DNA of 64,000 nucleotides from assembly GCF_001429625.1 (NCBI RefSeq), contig NZ_LMSU01000001.1, forward strand, positions 873,498 through 937,497, written 5' to 3'. This document shows positions 26,534 to 35,500 of this stretch, piece after piece. Both the position numbers and the translations under genes were made by a program. How positions within the stretch are numbered: position 1 is the stretch's first letter; each line of letters opens with the position of its first letter. The notes beneath the pieces are model-generated. The model had not been told where the DNA came from. It saw only the letters and a list, made by a program, of their open reading frames with translations, and searched no databases. The DNA comes from Nocardioides sp. Soil805 (GTDB lineage Bacteria; Actinomycetota; Actinomycetes; Propionibacteriales; Nocardioidaceae).

Positions 26534-27442
26534 TCAGGATGCGCTCCGCCGCGTCGCCTGTCGCGGGTTGTCCGGGGCCTCCCCCCGGGCCGCGGCCGAG
26601 TCGGGGATCCGCCGCGACACCTCGGCGGCGAGGTAGTCGGAGAGCCGGGGTGCCACCAGGTTGAGGACCTCGGCGACCGAGCCCACCAGGCCGTCGACCG
26701 TGACGGGCCGATCCTCCAGCGCGCGGACGAGCCGCTCGGCGCAGTGCTCGGGCGACTCGGCCCGGCGACCGGCGTACGCCTCGGTCGGGCCGATCATCGG
26801 TGTCGCGACCAGCGCGACCCGCATGGTGGTGCAGGTGACGTTGTCGAACCACGCCTCGCGGCCCATGATCCGGCCGAAGACGTCCAGCGCGCTCTTGGCG
26901 GCGATGTACGCCGCGAACTTCGGCGCCTTGACCTGGTTGCCCCAGGTGACGACGTTGAGCACGTGGCCGAACCGCTGCGCGCGCATGGCCGGCAGCAGCC
27001 CCATCGTCAGCCGGACCGGTCCGAAGTAGTTGACCGCCATCATCCGCTCGAAGTCGTGGAAACGGTCGTGCGACAGCTCCAGCGAGCGGCGGATCGAGCG
27101 TCCGGCGTTGTTGACGAGGTAGTCGACGGCGCTGTGGTTCTCCAGCACCTGCTCCACCAGCGCGTCGATCGCCTCGCCGTCGGTGAGGTCCACGGGGTAC
27201 GTCGTGGCGCGGCCACCGTCGGCCACGATCGCCGCCCGCACCCGCTCCAGCTCGTCGGCGCGGCGCGCGACCAGCAGCACGTGCGCCCCACGTCGCGCCG
27301 CGACGTACGCCGTCGCCTCGCCGATGCCGGAGGACGCGCCCGTGACCATCACCGTCGCCCCGAAGAGCGGGCTCTCGGCACCCGTCAGGCGGCGGGTGAT
27401 GCGGGAGATCCGGGCGCGCGGGGTCTGGAGGAGCAGGCTCAC
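26534..27442 (-). CDS. Short-chain dehydrogenase/reductase
   Basis: A 302-residue classical SDR from GTG 27442. The cofactor motif TGASSGIG is at 34-41, NNAG at 111-114, and the catalytic pair Tyr179/Lys183 in AAYIAAKSAL. The usual catalytic Ser is replaced: the strand reads VLNVVTWGNQV, with Thr166 or Trp167 in its place, so activity may be altered. A C-terminal extension of about 60 residues (from RPVTVDGLVGSVAEV) could bind membrane or a partner. A TAGGGT hexamer 7 nt upstream suggests leaderless expression. Confidence 0.85.
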   Translation of the reverse strand: MSLLLQTPRARISRITRRLTGAESPLFGATVMVTGASSGIGEATAYVAARRGAHVLLVARRADELERVRAAIVADGGRATTYPVDLTDGEAIDALVEQVLENHSAVDYLVNNAGRSIRRSLELSHDRFHDFERMMAVNYFGPVRLTMGLLPAMRAQRFGHVLNVVTWGNQVKAPKFAAYIAAKSALDVFGRIMGREAWFDNVTCTTMRVALVATPMIGPTEAYAGRRAESPEHCAERLVRALEDRPVTVDGLVGSVAEVLNLVAPRLSDYLAAEVSRRIPDSAAARGEAPDNPRQATRRSAS

Positions 27443-27449
27443 GGCGCCG

Positions 27450-27455
27450 ACCCTA
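27450..27455 (-). promoter_or_regulatory. Predicted -10 for leaderless SDR transcript
   Basis: TAGGGT followed by CGGCGCC and the GTG start at 27442. The same TAGGGTCGG string precedes the glutamate dehydrogenase and pruA starts. Confidence 0.4.
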
Positions 27456-27486
27456 TGCGCTGGGTCGTGTCCGTCGCCGCTGCTCG

Positions 27487-27990
27487 TCAGTCGAGCGGCG
27501 GGAGCTCCGGGAAGGTGGCGCGCACCAGGCGGTGGGCGCTGAGGCGTCGACCCTCGATCCGGATGTCGACGGCGAGACCGTCGCTGGTCATCGACGGCGA
27601 CGATCCCGTCCAGTAGAGGTAGTCCTCGAACCCGCGGTGGATGACCTCCTGGTCCTGCCCGAACCGGGTGAACGTCCCCGTGATCTTCGGGTTGCGGCGA
27701 GCAAGCTCCCGGGCCGGGAGGAGGTCGACGCACCAGTACTCGCCCGTACCCTCCGCCCCACCCGAGCTGTTGGCGTAGTAGTGGCCGGCCACGACGCGCA
27801 CGTCGGCCACCCGCTTCCCCGACGCGGTCCGGACGGGCTTGCGCTTGACCACGACCCGGTCGAAGCCGTCGCTGTCGTTCGAGAAGCACGGCCCCTGCGG
27901 GTCCCGCACCGCCGCCGCCTGTGCAACGTGCGTCGTCGTGAGCGCTGATGCGACCAGCACACCCGCCACGACCATCCCCCTGGTCATCAT
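27487..27990 (-). CDS. Secreted protein of unknown function
   Basis: A 167-residue exported protein. ATG 27990 is preferred over ATG 28002 because a TATGCT hexamer (27998-28003) ends 7 nt before it. The signal peptide (MMTRGMVVAGVLVASALTTT, cleaving near VAQA) is followed by a mature domain with two Cys (CFSND and YWCVD) likely in a disulfide. I recognise no family. It is transcribed toward the SDR gene, 44 bp away. Confidence 0.7.
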   Translation of the reverse strand: MMTRGMVVAGVLVASALTTTHVAQAAAVRDPQGPCFSNDSDGFDRVVVKRKPVRTASGKRVADVRVVAGHYYANSSGGAEGTGEYWCVDLLPARELARRNPKITGTFTRFGQDQEVIHRGFEDYLYWTGSSPSMTSDGLAVDIRIEGRRLSAHRLVRATFPELPPLD

Positions 27991-28048
27991 GGTGGGGAGC
28001 ATAGACCTGAGGGCAGGGCCGGCGCGGACGATCGCGCCATCCCCGAAC

Positions 28049-29134
28049 TCACATGTCGTTGCCGAGGAAACCCAGGTCGCCGCCCGTCACCTCGAGCACG
28101 TCGATGCGCTCGCACGCCCCGGTGACCGGGTCGCAGTCGCTGACGATCGTGGCGCTGCCGGCACGGGACGCCACCAGGATGGAGCCGTCGGTGTCGACGG
28201 TCCACTGCGACGCACTGTCGCGCTCGGTGACCGACAGCTGCAGCGGCTCGGCGGACCCCGCTCCGGTGGGCTCCAGGGTGCTCGACCACGCGAGCACGTG
28301 GGCCCCGTCGTGGGTGAGCTGAGAGTCGATCGCCCCGCGGACGAAGGTGTAGTCGCGCTGGCCGACGCCCGGCTCGGGCTCCGGCACGGCGCCGTCGTAG
28401 AGCACGACGCCGTTGCGCACGTCGGCGATCGACGTCCCCGGGCCGGCGAACGGGCGGGTGAAGTCGCCGTCGAGGTCCCACACCTTGGTGCCAGTGCCGT
28501 CGCGGAAGAACACGGCGCCGTCGTCGAAGGCATCGATGACGACGTCACAGCCCCCACAGACGACGTCGATCATGCCGATGACCTCCCGGGTCCCGGTGTC
28601 GAGGACGAGGATCCGAGGCTCGCCGTCGCTCAGGATGGCGACAGCGGCCTCCGACGAGGTGGAGTCGGCCTTGGCCGTCGGATGCCAGTCCCGGCGTGTG
28701 TCCCCCGCTCCCTCGATCGTCATGGTGTTCCCGTCGAGGTCCAGGAGCACCGGGCGACCTTCGTGGTAGTACACGACGCCCGCTGGAGTCGCGGCCGCAT
28801 CGGTGTCGAGGCCCGCGAAGCGCGAGGACGGGACGGTCAGCCCGCCGTACCGGAGGTCGCCGCCGGGGTCGAAGTAGGCCCGCAGCCCGTCCGCCGCGCG
28901 CACGACGGGATCGGTGGCCACCTGGCCCTCGCCGGCCCGGGTGTCGGACGGACCCATGAGCTGCGTGACGGCCAGCCCGCCGACGGCGAGCGTGGCCGCG
29001 ACAACGCCGGCGACCGCGGCCCGGCGACGGGTGCGGATGCGGCGCCCGTCGCGCATGACGCCCACCAGGTCCCCGGGCGGCGCGGTCACGGTGTCGAGGC
29101 GGTCGGCGAGGGCGTCTCGCAGGTCGGTGCTCAT
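28049..29134 (-). CDS. Membrane-anchored partner of an ECF sigma factor (possible anti-sigma/beta-propeller protein)
   Basis: A 361-residue protein with a short cytoplasmic N-terminal part (about 1-38), a single membrane helix (about 39-60, AVAGVVAATLAVGGLAV) and a large extracytoplasmic domain. That domain looks repetitive and beta-rich (GVVYYHEGRPVLLDLDGNTM, SEAAVAILSDGEPRILVLDT, AVFFRDGTGTKVWDLDG), as in a beta-propeller. Four Cys occur (CGGC, and CDPVTGAC). Its start overlaps the sigma factor stop by ATGA, so it is probably the membrane regulator of that sigma factor, though no zinc anti-sigma motif is present. Confidence 0.65.
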   Translation of the reverse strand: MSTDLRDALADRLDTVTAPPGDLVGVMRDGRRIRTRRRAAVAGVVAATLAVGGLAVTQLMGPSDTRAGEGQVATDPVVRAADGLRAYFDPGGDLRYGGLTVPSSRFAGLDTDAAATPAGVVYYHEGRPVLLDLDGNTMTIEGAGDTRRDWHPTAKADSTSSEAAVAILSDGEPRILVLDTGTREVIGMIDVVCGGCDVVIDAFDDGAVFFRDGTGTKVWDLDGDFTRPFAGPGTSIADVRNGVVLYDGAVPEPEPGVGQRDYTFVRGAIDSQLTHDGAHVLAWSSTLEPTGAGSAEPLQLSVTERDSASQWTVDTDGSILVASRAGSATIVSDCDPVTGACERIDVLEVTGGDLGFLGNDM

Positions 29135-29709
29135 GCGAGCTCTCCTTCGTCGGATCCGTCGAGGGCGTCGAGGGCCGCGCCGGTGGTGCGGCGCAGGTTG
29201 CCGAGGGCGGCGGACGCCTGGGACTTCACGGTCCCGCGCGAGCACCCGAGCGCCGCGGCGATCTGCTCCTCGCTGAGGTCCTCGTAATAGCGCAGCACGA
29301 TCACGGCCCGCTGCCGGGGCGGCAGGGACGCCACGGCGTCCCACAGGCTGCTCCGGTCGGCCACGCCGTCCTCGAAGGACGGCTGGGGCGGGGGCTCGCC
29401 GACGTCGGCGTGCGGGCGCTCGCGACGCCACCAGGCCGAGCGTCGGGTGCCGAGCACCTCGTTGACGACCATGCGCCGCACGTAGGCGTCCGGGTGCTCG
29501 GCGGCGCACACGCGCGACCACGCGGCGTACGCCTTGGCGAAGGCGGCCTGGCAGGCGTCCTCGGCCCCGCCCGGGTCGCCGGCGATCGCCAGGGCCGTGC
29601 GGTACATCCGCGGCCAGGTCGCGCTGAAGTACGCCGGGAAGTCCCGCTCGTGCGTCACCGCGACCCTCCCCCGGTCGATCGTCGTCGCCTCGGCCCCCGT
29701 GCTCTCCAT
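29131..29709 (-). CDS. ECF-type RNA polymerase sigma factor, SigE-70 (SCO-type) family
   Basis: A 192-residue sigma factor with region 2 (FPAYFSATWPRMYRTALAIA, GAEDACQAAFAKAYAAW) and region 4 (LPPRQRAVIVLRYYEDLSEE, ALGCSRGTVKSQASAALGNL). It lacks regions 1 and 3 as expected. The SYVRRM-like segment and short length fit the actinobacterial SigE-70 group. It is coupled to the membrane protein gene downstream. It is distinct from the sigE at 46.9-47.5 kb. Confidence 0.9.
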   Translation of the reverse strand: MESTGAEATTIDRGRVAVTHERDFPAYFSATWPRMYRTALAIAGDPGGAEDACQAAFAKAYAAWSRVCAAEHPDAYVRRMVVNEVLGTRRSAWWRRERPHADVGEPPPQPSFEDGVADRSSLWDAVASLPPRQRAVIVLRYYEDLSEEQIAAALGCSRGTVKSQASAALGNLRRTTGAALDALDGSDEGELA

Positions 29710-29773
29710 GCCCCCTAGATGGCGACCGGGGGCCGCCCGGTTGCCCCGGGCCCGGAGATTCCTCGAGGAGGTG

Positions 29774-32700
29774 TCAGCGGGTCAGCAGCGAGCGCACCAC
29801 CCGCAGGCCCACCGAGAGCCGCGCCAGGTCCGCCTCGTCGCGGCAGATCTGGTCCAGGGTGTGGGCCGCACGCCCGACCAGCTCGGCGTCGCCGTCCTCC
29901 CACTCGGCCACCCGGCCGACCGCAGAGTCGTCGGCGTCGGTGGTGGACAGGACGGCCGCGGTGAGCTGCTGGTGGACGGCGTACAGGTCGTCGCGCAGCG
30001 TCGCGCGCGCCATGGTCTGCCACTTGTCCTCGCGCGGCAGCGCGAAGATCCGGTCGACCAGCGCGGGCAGCCCGAGCCGCTCGCCCAGCGCGAAGTGCAC
30101 CCGCGCCACCTGGGCCGGCTCGAGCGACTGCTCCTCGGCGGTCTCCACGATGCCGAGCAGCGCGTACGCCGGGGACAGCACCGCGACGCGCGTGGCCAGG
30201 TCCTCGGGGACGCCCTGGCTGGTGAGCCGGTCACGGCGGGCCCCGAAGCCGTCCGCCTCGCGCCCGCTCATGATGCCGGGCAGCTCGGCCATCACGGCCT
30301 GGACCCGCTCGCGGAAGAACTCGACGGTCCCCTCCGAGTCCAACGGGGGCCGGCGGTTGTTGACCAGCCAGCGCGACGCCCGCTCGACCAGGGTCCGCAT
30401 CTCGATGCGCATCCGGGTCTGCCGCTCGGCGGGGACCACGTTGTCGTACGACGCGATCTCCTGCCGCAGGGGCAGCGAGCCGAAGATCTCGCGGGCCACG
30501 AAGTTGGCCCGGGTCAGGTCCGCCGGCGAGGCGCCGGTCTCCCCCGCCAGCCGCGGCCAGAAGGTCATGCCGGCGCCGTTGACGAGGTCGTTGACGACCT
30601 GGGTCACGATGATCTGGCGGCGCAGCGGGTGCTGCTCCATCGCGGCCACGTGGTCGGCGTGCATCCGCTGCGGGAAGTAGGCCAGCAGGTCGTCGCGCAG
30701 GTAGGGGTCGTCCGGCAGGTCGGAGGCCAGCAGCTCGTCGGCCAGCACGATCTTGGTCCAGGCCAGCAGCACCGAGAGCTCCGGCACCGACAGCGCCTGG
30801 CCCCGATCGAGGCGCCGGCGCACCTGCCGCGAGCTGGGCAGGCCCTCGAGGTCGCGGTTGAGGACCCCGCGCTGCTCGAGCTGCTTCATCCAGTCCTCGT
30901 GCACGTGCAGGAGCCCGGCCGAGTGGGCGCTGGCGTTGGCCAGCGCGAGGTTCTGCTCGTAGTTGTCGCGCAGCACCAGCTCGGCGACCTCGTCGGTCAT
31001 CTCGGCCAGCAGCACGTTGCGCTGCTTCTCGGTCATGTCGCCGTCGGCGACCACCTTGTCGAGCAGCACCTTGATGTTGACCTCGTGGTCGGAGGTGTCC
31101 ACGCCGGCGGAGTTGTCGATGAAGTCGGTGTTGATGCGGCCACCCTCGCGCTCGGCGCCGAGCCGGGCGTACTCGATGCGACCGAGCTGGGTCAGGCCGA
31201 GGTTGCCGCCCTCCCCCACGCACTTGGCGCGCAGGTCCTCGCCGTTGACCCGGATGGCGTCGTTGGCCTTGTCGCCCGCGTCGGCGTGGGTCTCCTCCGA
31301 GGACTTCACGTAGGTGCCGATGCCGCCGTTCCAGAGCAGGTCGACGGGCGCGAGCAGGATCGCGCGCATCAGCTCGGCCGGGGTCAGGGCGGTGACGTCG
31401 TCGGCGAGGCCGAGCGCGCGGCGTACGGCCTGGTGGACCGGGATCGACTTGAGCGAGCGCGACCACACGCCGCCGCCCTCGGAGACGAGGTCCTTGTCGT
31501 AGTCCTGCCAGCTGGAGCGCGGCAGCGCGAAGAGGCGCTGGCGCTCGGCGTACGACGCCGCGGCGTCGGGATCAGGGTCGAGGAAGATGTCGCGGTGGTC
31601 GAAGGCCGCCACGAGGCGGGTGTGCTCGGAGCAGAGCATGCCGTTGCCGAAGACGTCGCCGGACATGTCGCCGATGCCGACCGCGGTGAAGTCCTCCGCC
31701 TGGCAGTCGATGCCACGCTCGCGGAAGTGGCGCTGCACCGAGACCCAGGCGCCCCGGGCGGTGATGCCCATGGCCTTGTGGTCGTAGCCGACCGAGCCAC
31801 CGGAGGCGAACGCGTCGCCCAGCCAGAAGCCGTAGTCCTTGGCCACGCCGTTGGCGATGTCGGAGAACGTCGCGGTCCCCTTGTCGGCGGCAACCACCAG
31901 GTAGGAGTCGTCGCCGTCGTGGCGCACCACGCCGGCGGGCGGCACCGTCTCCCCCTCGACGAGGTTGTCGGTGATGTCGAGGAGGCCGGAGATGAAGGTC
32001 GTGTAGCAGGCGACGCCCTCGGCGAGCCACGCGTCCCGGTTGGAGGAGTCGGGCAGCTGCTTGCAGAAGAACCCGCCCTTGGCTCCCACGGGAACGATCA
32101 CGGTGTTCTTGACCATCTGCGCCTTGACCAGGCCGAGGACCTCCGTGCGGAAGTCGTCACGACGGTCGGACCAGCGCAGGCCGCCGCGGGCGACCGCACC
32201 GAAGCGCAGGTGCACGCCCTCCACGCGTGGGGAGTAGACGAAGATCTCGAACTTGGGCCGCGGCTCGGGCAGCTCGGGGATCGACGACGGCTCGAGCTTG
32301 AAGCTCATGTAGGGGTGCAGCTGGCCGTCGGGACCGGTCTGGAAGTAGTTGGTGCGCAGCGTCGCGCGGATGTGGGTCCGGTAGGAGCGCAGGATGCGGT
32401 CGTGGTCGAGGCTGACCACGTCGTCGAGGGCGCCGGCCAGCCGCTCCTCCACCTTCTCGACCCGCGCGGTGCGGGCCTCGTCGTCGGCGAGCGCTCCGTC
32501 CGCGGGCTCGAAGCGGGCCTCGAACAGCTGGACCAGCAGCCGGGTGATGTCCACGTTGTTGGCCAGCGCGCCCTCGATGTAGTCGAGGGCGAACGGGGTG
32601 TTGCCCTGGCGCATGTACTTCGCGTAGGCCCGCAGCACGGTGGCCTGCCGCCACGTGAGCCCGGCGCCCAGCACCAGCGCGTTGAAGCCGTCGGTCTCGT

Positions 32701-34648
32701 TGCGGCCCTCCCACACGGCGCGCAGCGCGTCCGAGAAGAGGTCCCGGGCGGTGGCGGGCAGCTGTCGCCCGTAGCGCAACCCGAACTCGTAGACGTAGGA
32801 CTCACGACCGAGACCCTCGAGGGAGTAGGGGCGCTCGTCGACGACCTCGACGCCCATCGAGGACAGCATCGGCAGCACCCCGCTCAGCGACAGCGGGGCA
32901 CCGACGCGGAAGACCTTGAGGCGGGCCTCGCCACGTCCGGCGTCGACCTGCTCGAAGAGCGCGAGGTCGATGCCCTCGGCGCCCTCGATGGACTCGATCC
33001 GGCCGAGGTCGGCGGCGGCCTGGCGGGGGTTGAAGTCCTCCTTGTAGGCCTCGGGGAAGGCACCCGCCCACCGGCGGGCCAGGCGCGAACCGCGTTCCTC
33101 GCCGTACTCGGTCACGACGGCGGCGACGAAGTCGTCACGCCACGAGCGGGAGGCCTCGATCATCCGGCGCTCGAGGTCGGCGACGTCGACGTCGGGCACG
33201 GTCTCGCCCTTGCGCGGGTGGACGACGAAGTGGACGCGGGCGCTGGTCGCCTCGTTGACCCGGGCGGTGAACTCGACGTTGTCGCCGCCGAGACGGTCCT
33301 TGAGGATGTGGCTGAACCGCTCGCGGACGGTGGTGTTGTAGCGGTCACGGGGCAGGTAGACGAGCACCGAGACGTAGCGGCCGTAGGTGTCGCGGCGCAC
33401 GAAGAGCCGCAGCTGGCGGCGCTCCCGGGCGTACATGACCGACTGCGCGGTGGGCGCGAGCTCGTCGGCCGGGGTGTGGAACAGCTCGTCGCGGGGGTAG
33501 TTCTCGAGGGTGTCCATCAGCGCCTTGCCGGCGTGGCTGCGCGTGTCGAACCCGACCTGCTGCATCACCGTGCGCACCTTGTCGCGCAGCAGCGGGATCC
33601 GGCTGACCGACTCGGTGTACGCCGCGCTGGAGAAGAGTCCCAGGAAGCGCTGCTCGCCGACGACCTCGCCCTGTGCGTCGAACGTCTTGACGCCGACGTA
33701 GTCGAGGTAGACCGGCCGGTGCACGGTGGCCCGGGAGTTGGCCTTGGCCAGCACCAGCAGGGTCTTCTCGCGGGCCTTCTCGCGTACCAGGGCCGGCAGC
33801 TTGCCGAAGGAGTCGGACATGTCCTGGTCGGCGCGCAGGATGCCGAGGCCGGTGCCGGGCACCGCGCGCAGCGCCAGGTCCTCGCCCTCCGCCTCGAGGC
33901 GGTACTCGCGGTAGCCGAGGAACGTGAAGTGGTCGTCGGCCAGCCACCGGACGAACTCCGCGCCCTCGCTCACCTCGGCCGGGTCCAGGGGCGGCGGGTC
34001 GGCGACGAGCTCGTCGACCACCGCCAGCGCCCGGTCGCGCATCTTCTCCCAGTCCTCGACCGACTCGCGGACGTCGCGCAGCACGCGCTGCACACACTCC
34101 TCGATCTCGCGGACGTCGGCCTCGTCGACCACCCGGTCGATCTCCACGTGCATCCACGACTCGTCGAGGGCATCGGGCGCCGACTCCTCGACCACGCCCT
34201 CCTCGATGGCCCCCACCGTCTGCAGGACACCGGTGATGTCACGGGTGACCTCGAACTGCGGGTGGATGACCACGTGCACGTTGTGGCCCAGCCGGGCCAG
34301 CTCCATGGTCACCGAGTCCACGAGGAACGGCATGTCGTCGGTGACGACCTCGACGACCGAGTGCCCGTCCGCCGACCAGCCCGACTCGGCGAGGCCGGGC
34401 GTGACGACCCGGACGGCGGAGGTGCCCTGCGGCCGCGTCTGCGCGAGCCGGTGGTGCGACGCCAGAGCGCCGTACAGGTCCTCGGGGCTGCGTTCGACGA
34501 GGTCCTCGACGGCGACGTGCCGGTAGTAGGCGATCAGGAGGTCCTCGACCTGGTCGTGGTCGGGTCCTCCGGTGCCCTTCGAGTGACGCGCCGCGTCGGC
34601 GGCCCGGGTGAGCAGTTCGGCCTTGTCGTCCTCGAGCGTGGTGAGCAC
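29774..34648 (-). CDS. NAD-specific glutamate dehydrogenase, 180-kDa class
   Basis: A 1624-residue enzyme that converts glutamate to 2-oxoglutarate and ammonia with NAD. Size matches the L-GDH180 class first seen in Streptomyces. About 700 N-terminal residues (with ACT-like regions, RDTYGRYVSVLVYLPRDRY) precede the catalytic domain. That domain has FVYSPRVEGVHLRFGAVARGG-like content and the substrate Lys region VPVGAKGGFFCKQLP, followed by GIGDMSGDVFGNGML of the nucleotide domain. A C-terminal helical domain ends at SLLTR. GTG 34648 is set by a TAGGGT hexamer 6 nt upstream. It probably supports growth on amino acids. PruA lies nearby and makes glutamate from proline. Confidence 0.95.
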   Translation of the reverse strand: MLTTLEDDKAELLTRAADAARHSKGTGGPDHDQVEDLLIAYYRHVAVEDLVERSPEDLYGALASHHRLAQTRPQGTSAVRVVTPGLAESGWSADGHSVVEVVTDDMPFLVDSVTMELARLGHNVHVVIHPQFEVTRDITGVLQTVGAIEEGVVEESAPDALDESWMHVEIDRVVDEADVREIEECVQRVLRDVRESVEDWEKMRDRALAVVDELVADPPPLDPAEVSEGAEFVRWLADDHFTFLGYREYRLEAEGEDLALRAVPGTGLGILRADQDMSDSFGKLPALVREKAREKTLLVLAKANSRATVHRPVYLDYVGVKTFDAQGEVVGEQRFLGLFSSAAYTESVSRIPLLRDKVRTVMQQVGFDTRSHAGKALMDTLENYPRDELFHTPADELAPTAQSVMYARERRQLRLFVRRDTYGRYVSVLVYLPRDRYNTTVRERFSHILKDRLGGDNVEFTARVNEATSARVHFVVHPRKGETVPDVDVADLERRMIEASRSWRDDFVAAVVTEYGEERGSRLARRWAGAFPEAYKEDFNPRQAAADLGRIESIEGAEGIDLALFEQVDAGRGEARLKVFRVGAPLSLSGVLPMLSSMGVEVVDERPYSLEGLGRESYVYEFGLRYGRQLPATARDLFSDALRAVWEGRNETDGFNALVLGAGLTWRQATVLRAYAKYMRQGNTPFALDYIEGALANNVDITRLLVQLFEARFEPADGALADDEARTARVEKVEERLAGALDDVVSLDHDRILRSYRTHIRATLRTNYFQTGPDGQLHPYMSFKLEPSSIPELPEPRPKFEIFVYSPRVEGVHLRFGAVARGGLRWSDRRDDFRTEVLGLVKAQMVKNTVIVPVGAKGGFFCKQLPDSSNRDAWLAEGVACYTTFISGLLDITDNLVEGETVPPAGVVRHDGDDSYLVVAADKGTATFSDIANGVAKDYGFWLGDAFASGGSVGYDHKAMGITARGAWVSVQRHFRERGIDCQAEDFTAVGIGDMSGDVFGNGMLCSEHTRLVAAFDHRDIFLDPDPDAAASYAERQRLFALPRSSWQDYDKDLVSEGGGVWSRSLKSIPVHQAVRRALGLADDVTALTPAELMRAILLAPVDLLWNGGIGTYVKSSEETHADAGDKANDAIRVNGEDLRAKCVGEGGNLGLTQLGRIEYARLGAEREGGRINTDFIDNSAGVDTSDHEVNIKVLLDKVVADGDMTEKQRNVLLAEMTDEVAELVLRDNYEQNLALANASAHSAGLLHVHEDWMKQLEQRGVLNRDLEGLPSSRQVRRRLDRGQALSVPELSVLLAWTKIVLADELLASDLPDDPYLRDDLLAYFPQRMHADHVAAMEQHPLRRQIIVTQVVNDLVNGAGMTFWPRLAGETGASPADLTRANFVAREIFGSLPLRQEIASYDNVVPAERQTRMRIEMRTLVERASRWLVNNRRPPLDSEGTVEFFRERVQAVMAELPGIMSGREADGFGARRDRLTSQGVPEDLATRVAVLSPAYALLGIVETAEEQSLEPAQVARVHFALGERLGLPALVDRIFALPREDKWQTMARATLRDDLYAVHQQLTAAVLSTTDADDSAVGRVAEWEDGDAELVGRAAHTLDQICRDEADLARLSVGLRVVRSLLTR

Positions 34649-34654
34649 GATCCG

Positions 34655-34660
34655 ACCCTA
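34655..34660 (-). promoter_or_regulatory. Predicted -10 for leaderless glutamate dehydrogenase transcript
   Basis: TAGGGT, then CGGATC and the GTG start at 34648. No ribosome site is present, so the transcript is probably leaderless. Confidence 0.45.
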
Positions 34661-34749
34661 GGACCCGGCTGTGACAGGGACAACACGGGGTGGCACCTGC
34701 GTGTCTCGCCCGCCAGACATCCCCCGGTGACGCATCGGGGCGGGTCCGC

Positions 34750-34755
34750 CATGAT
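34750..34755 (+). promoter_or_regulatory. Predicted -10 for the uORF/DUF2505 transcript
   Basis: CATGAT (CANNNT type) with 6 nt (GTGCGC) before the ATG at 34762. It is divergent from the glutamate dehydrogenase promoter, about 90 bp away. Confidence 0.4.
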
Positions 34756-34761
34756 GTGCGC

Positions 34762-34794
34762 ATGTTGCTCTCTCACCTCGGAACCAACCGCTGA
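34762..34794 (+). CDS. Candidate 10-codon leaderless upstream ORF coupled to DUF2505
   Basis: The sequence encodes MLLSHLGTNR and stops with TGA, whose last base is the A of the next ATG (TGATG at 34792-34796). A -10-like hexamer sits 6 nt before its ATG, so it would be the first thing translated on a leaderless mRNA. The following gene lacks a strong ribosome site and could depend on re-initiation after this peptide. Three of ten residues are Leu, with no other bias. Confidence 0.4.
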   Translation: MLLSHLGTNR

Positions 34795-35264
34795 TGGCCA
34801 CGTCACTGCGCAAGGAGCTCGCGTACGACGCGACGCCGGACGCCGTCGCTGCCATGCTGGCCGATCCCGCGTTCCGCGAGGAGGTGCTCGAGCGCCAGCA
34901 CGTCCTGCGTGGCTCCGCCTCCGTGGACGGCAGCACGGTCGTCGTCGAGCAGGTGCAGTCGGCCGCCGGCCTCCCGGGGTTCGCGCAGAAGTTCGTCGGC
35001 GACGAGATCGTCATCGTCCAGACCGAGCGCTGGGGCAGCGACACCGCGGCGGACCTGCACCTGGCGATCCCGGGCAAGCCCGGCGACATCACCGGCACCG
35101 TGCGGCTCACCCCCGCCGGCGCCGGCACGGTCGAGGTCGTCGACCTCTCCGTCAAGGTCTCCATCCCGCTCGTCGGCGGCAAGATCGAGAAGCTCGTCGC
35201 CGACATGATCGAGAAGGCGCTCGCCAAGGAGCACGAGGTCGGTCAGGAGTGGCTGGCCCGCTGA
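34794..35264 (+). CDS. DUF2505 family protein
   Basis: A 156-residue soluble protein recognised as DUF2505, a START/SRPBCC-like lipid- or ligand-binding fold found in actinobacteria. Typical stretches are RKELAYDATPDAVAAMLADP near the start and VSIPLVGGKIEKLVADMIEK before the end. The function is unknown. Its stop codon lies at the edge of a repeat array that separates it from the convergent pruA operon. Confidence 0.85.
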   Translation: MATSLRKELAYDATPDAVAAMLADPAFREEVLERQHVLRGSASVDGSTVVVEQVQSAAGLPGFAQKFVGDEIVIVQTERWGSDTAADLHLAIPGKPGDITGTVRLTPAGAGTVEVVDLSVKVSIPLVGGKIEKLVADMIEKALAKEHEVGQEWLAR

Positions 35265-35500
35265 GCGGGCACTTCCTGACACCTCACACTCGCCGACCGG
35301 GCCCTTCCTGACACTTCACACCCGCCGACCGGGCGCTTCCTGACACCTCACACCCGCCGACCGGGCACTTTCTGACACCTCAGCGGTCAGGAAGCGCCCG
35401 GTCGACCGCGTCCAGCGGTCAGGAAGTGCCCGGTCGACCGTGTCCAGCGGTCAGGAAGTGCCCGGTCGACCGTGTCCAGCCGTCAGGAACTGCCCGGTCA
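35262..35500. repeat. Convergent-junction repeat array 1: four forward and four reverse copies
   Basis: The core GACCGGGCACTTCCTGAC (with small changes) occurs four times in forward orientation (35265-35375), spaced 32-33 bp. It is then followed by four reverse-complement copies (GTCAGGAAGTGCCCGGTC, 35388-35500). The change of orientation is at about 35382. The array starts inside the DUF2505 stop codon and ends inside the stop of a small membrane protein gene. The same family recurs at 52.2-52.6 kb. RNA from either strand could fold into a long hairpin. Confidence 0.9.

Noticed and set aside
29534..35311. Very long open frame (1925 codons) on the plus strand opposite glutamate dehydrogenase
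   Set aside because: Composition is typical of antisense frames in high-GC DNA (runs of Val, Gly, Arg, His). The minus-strand gene has clear family motifs over its full length.
35262..35500. CRISPR array
   Set aside because: Units are nearly contiguous, lack unique spacers and change orientation in the middle; no cas genes are near.
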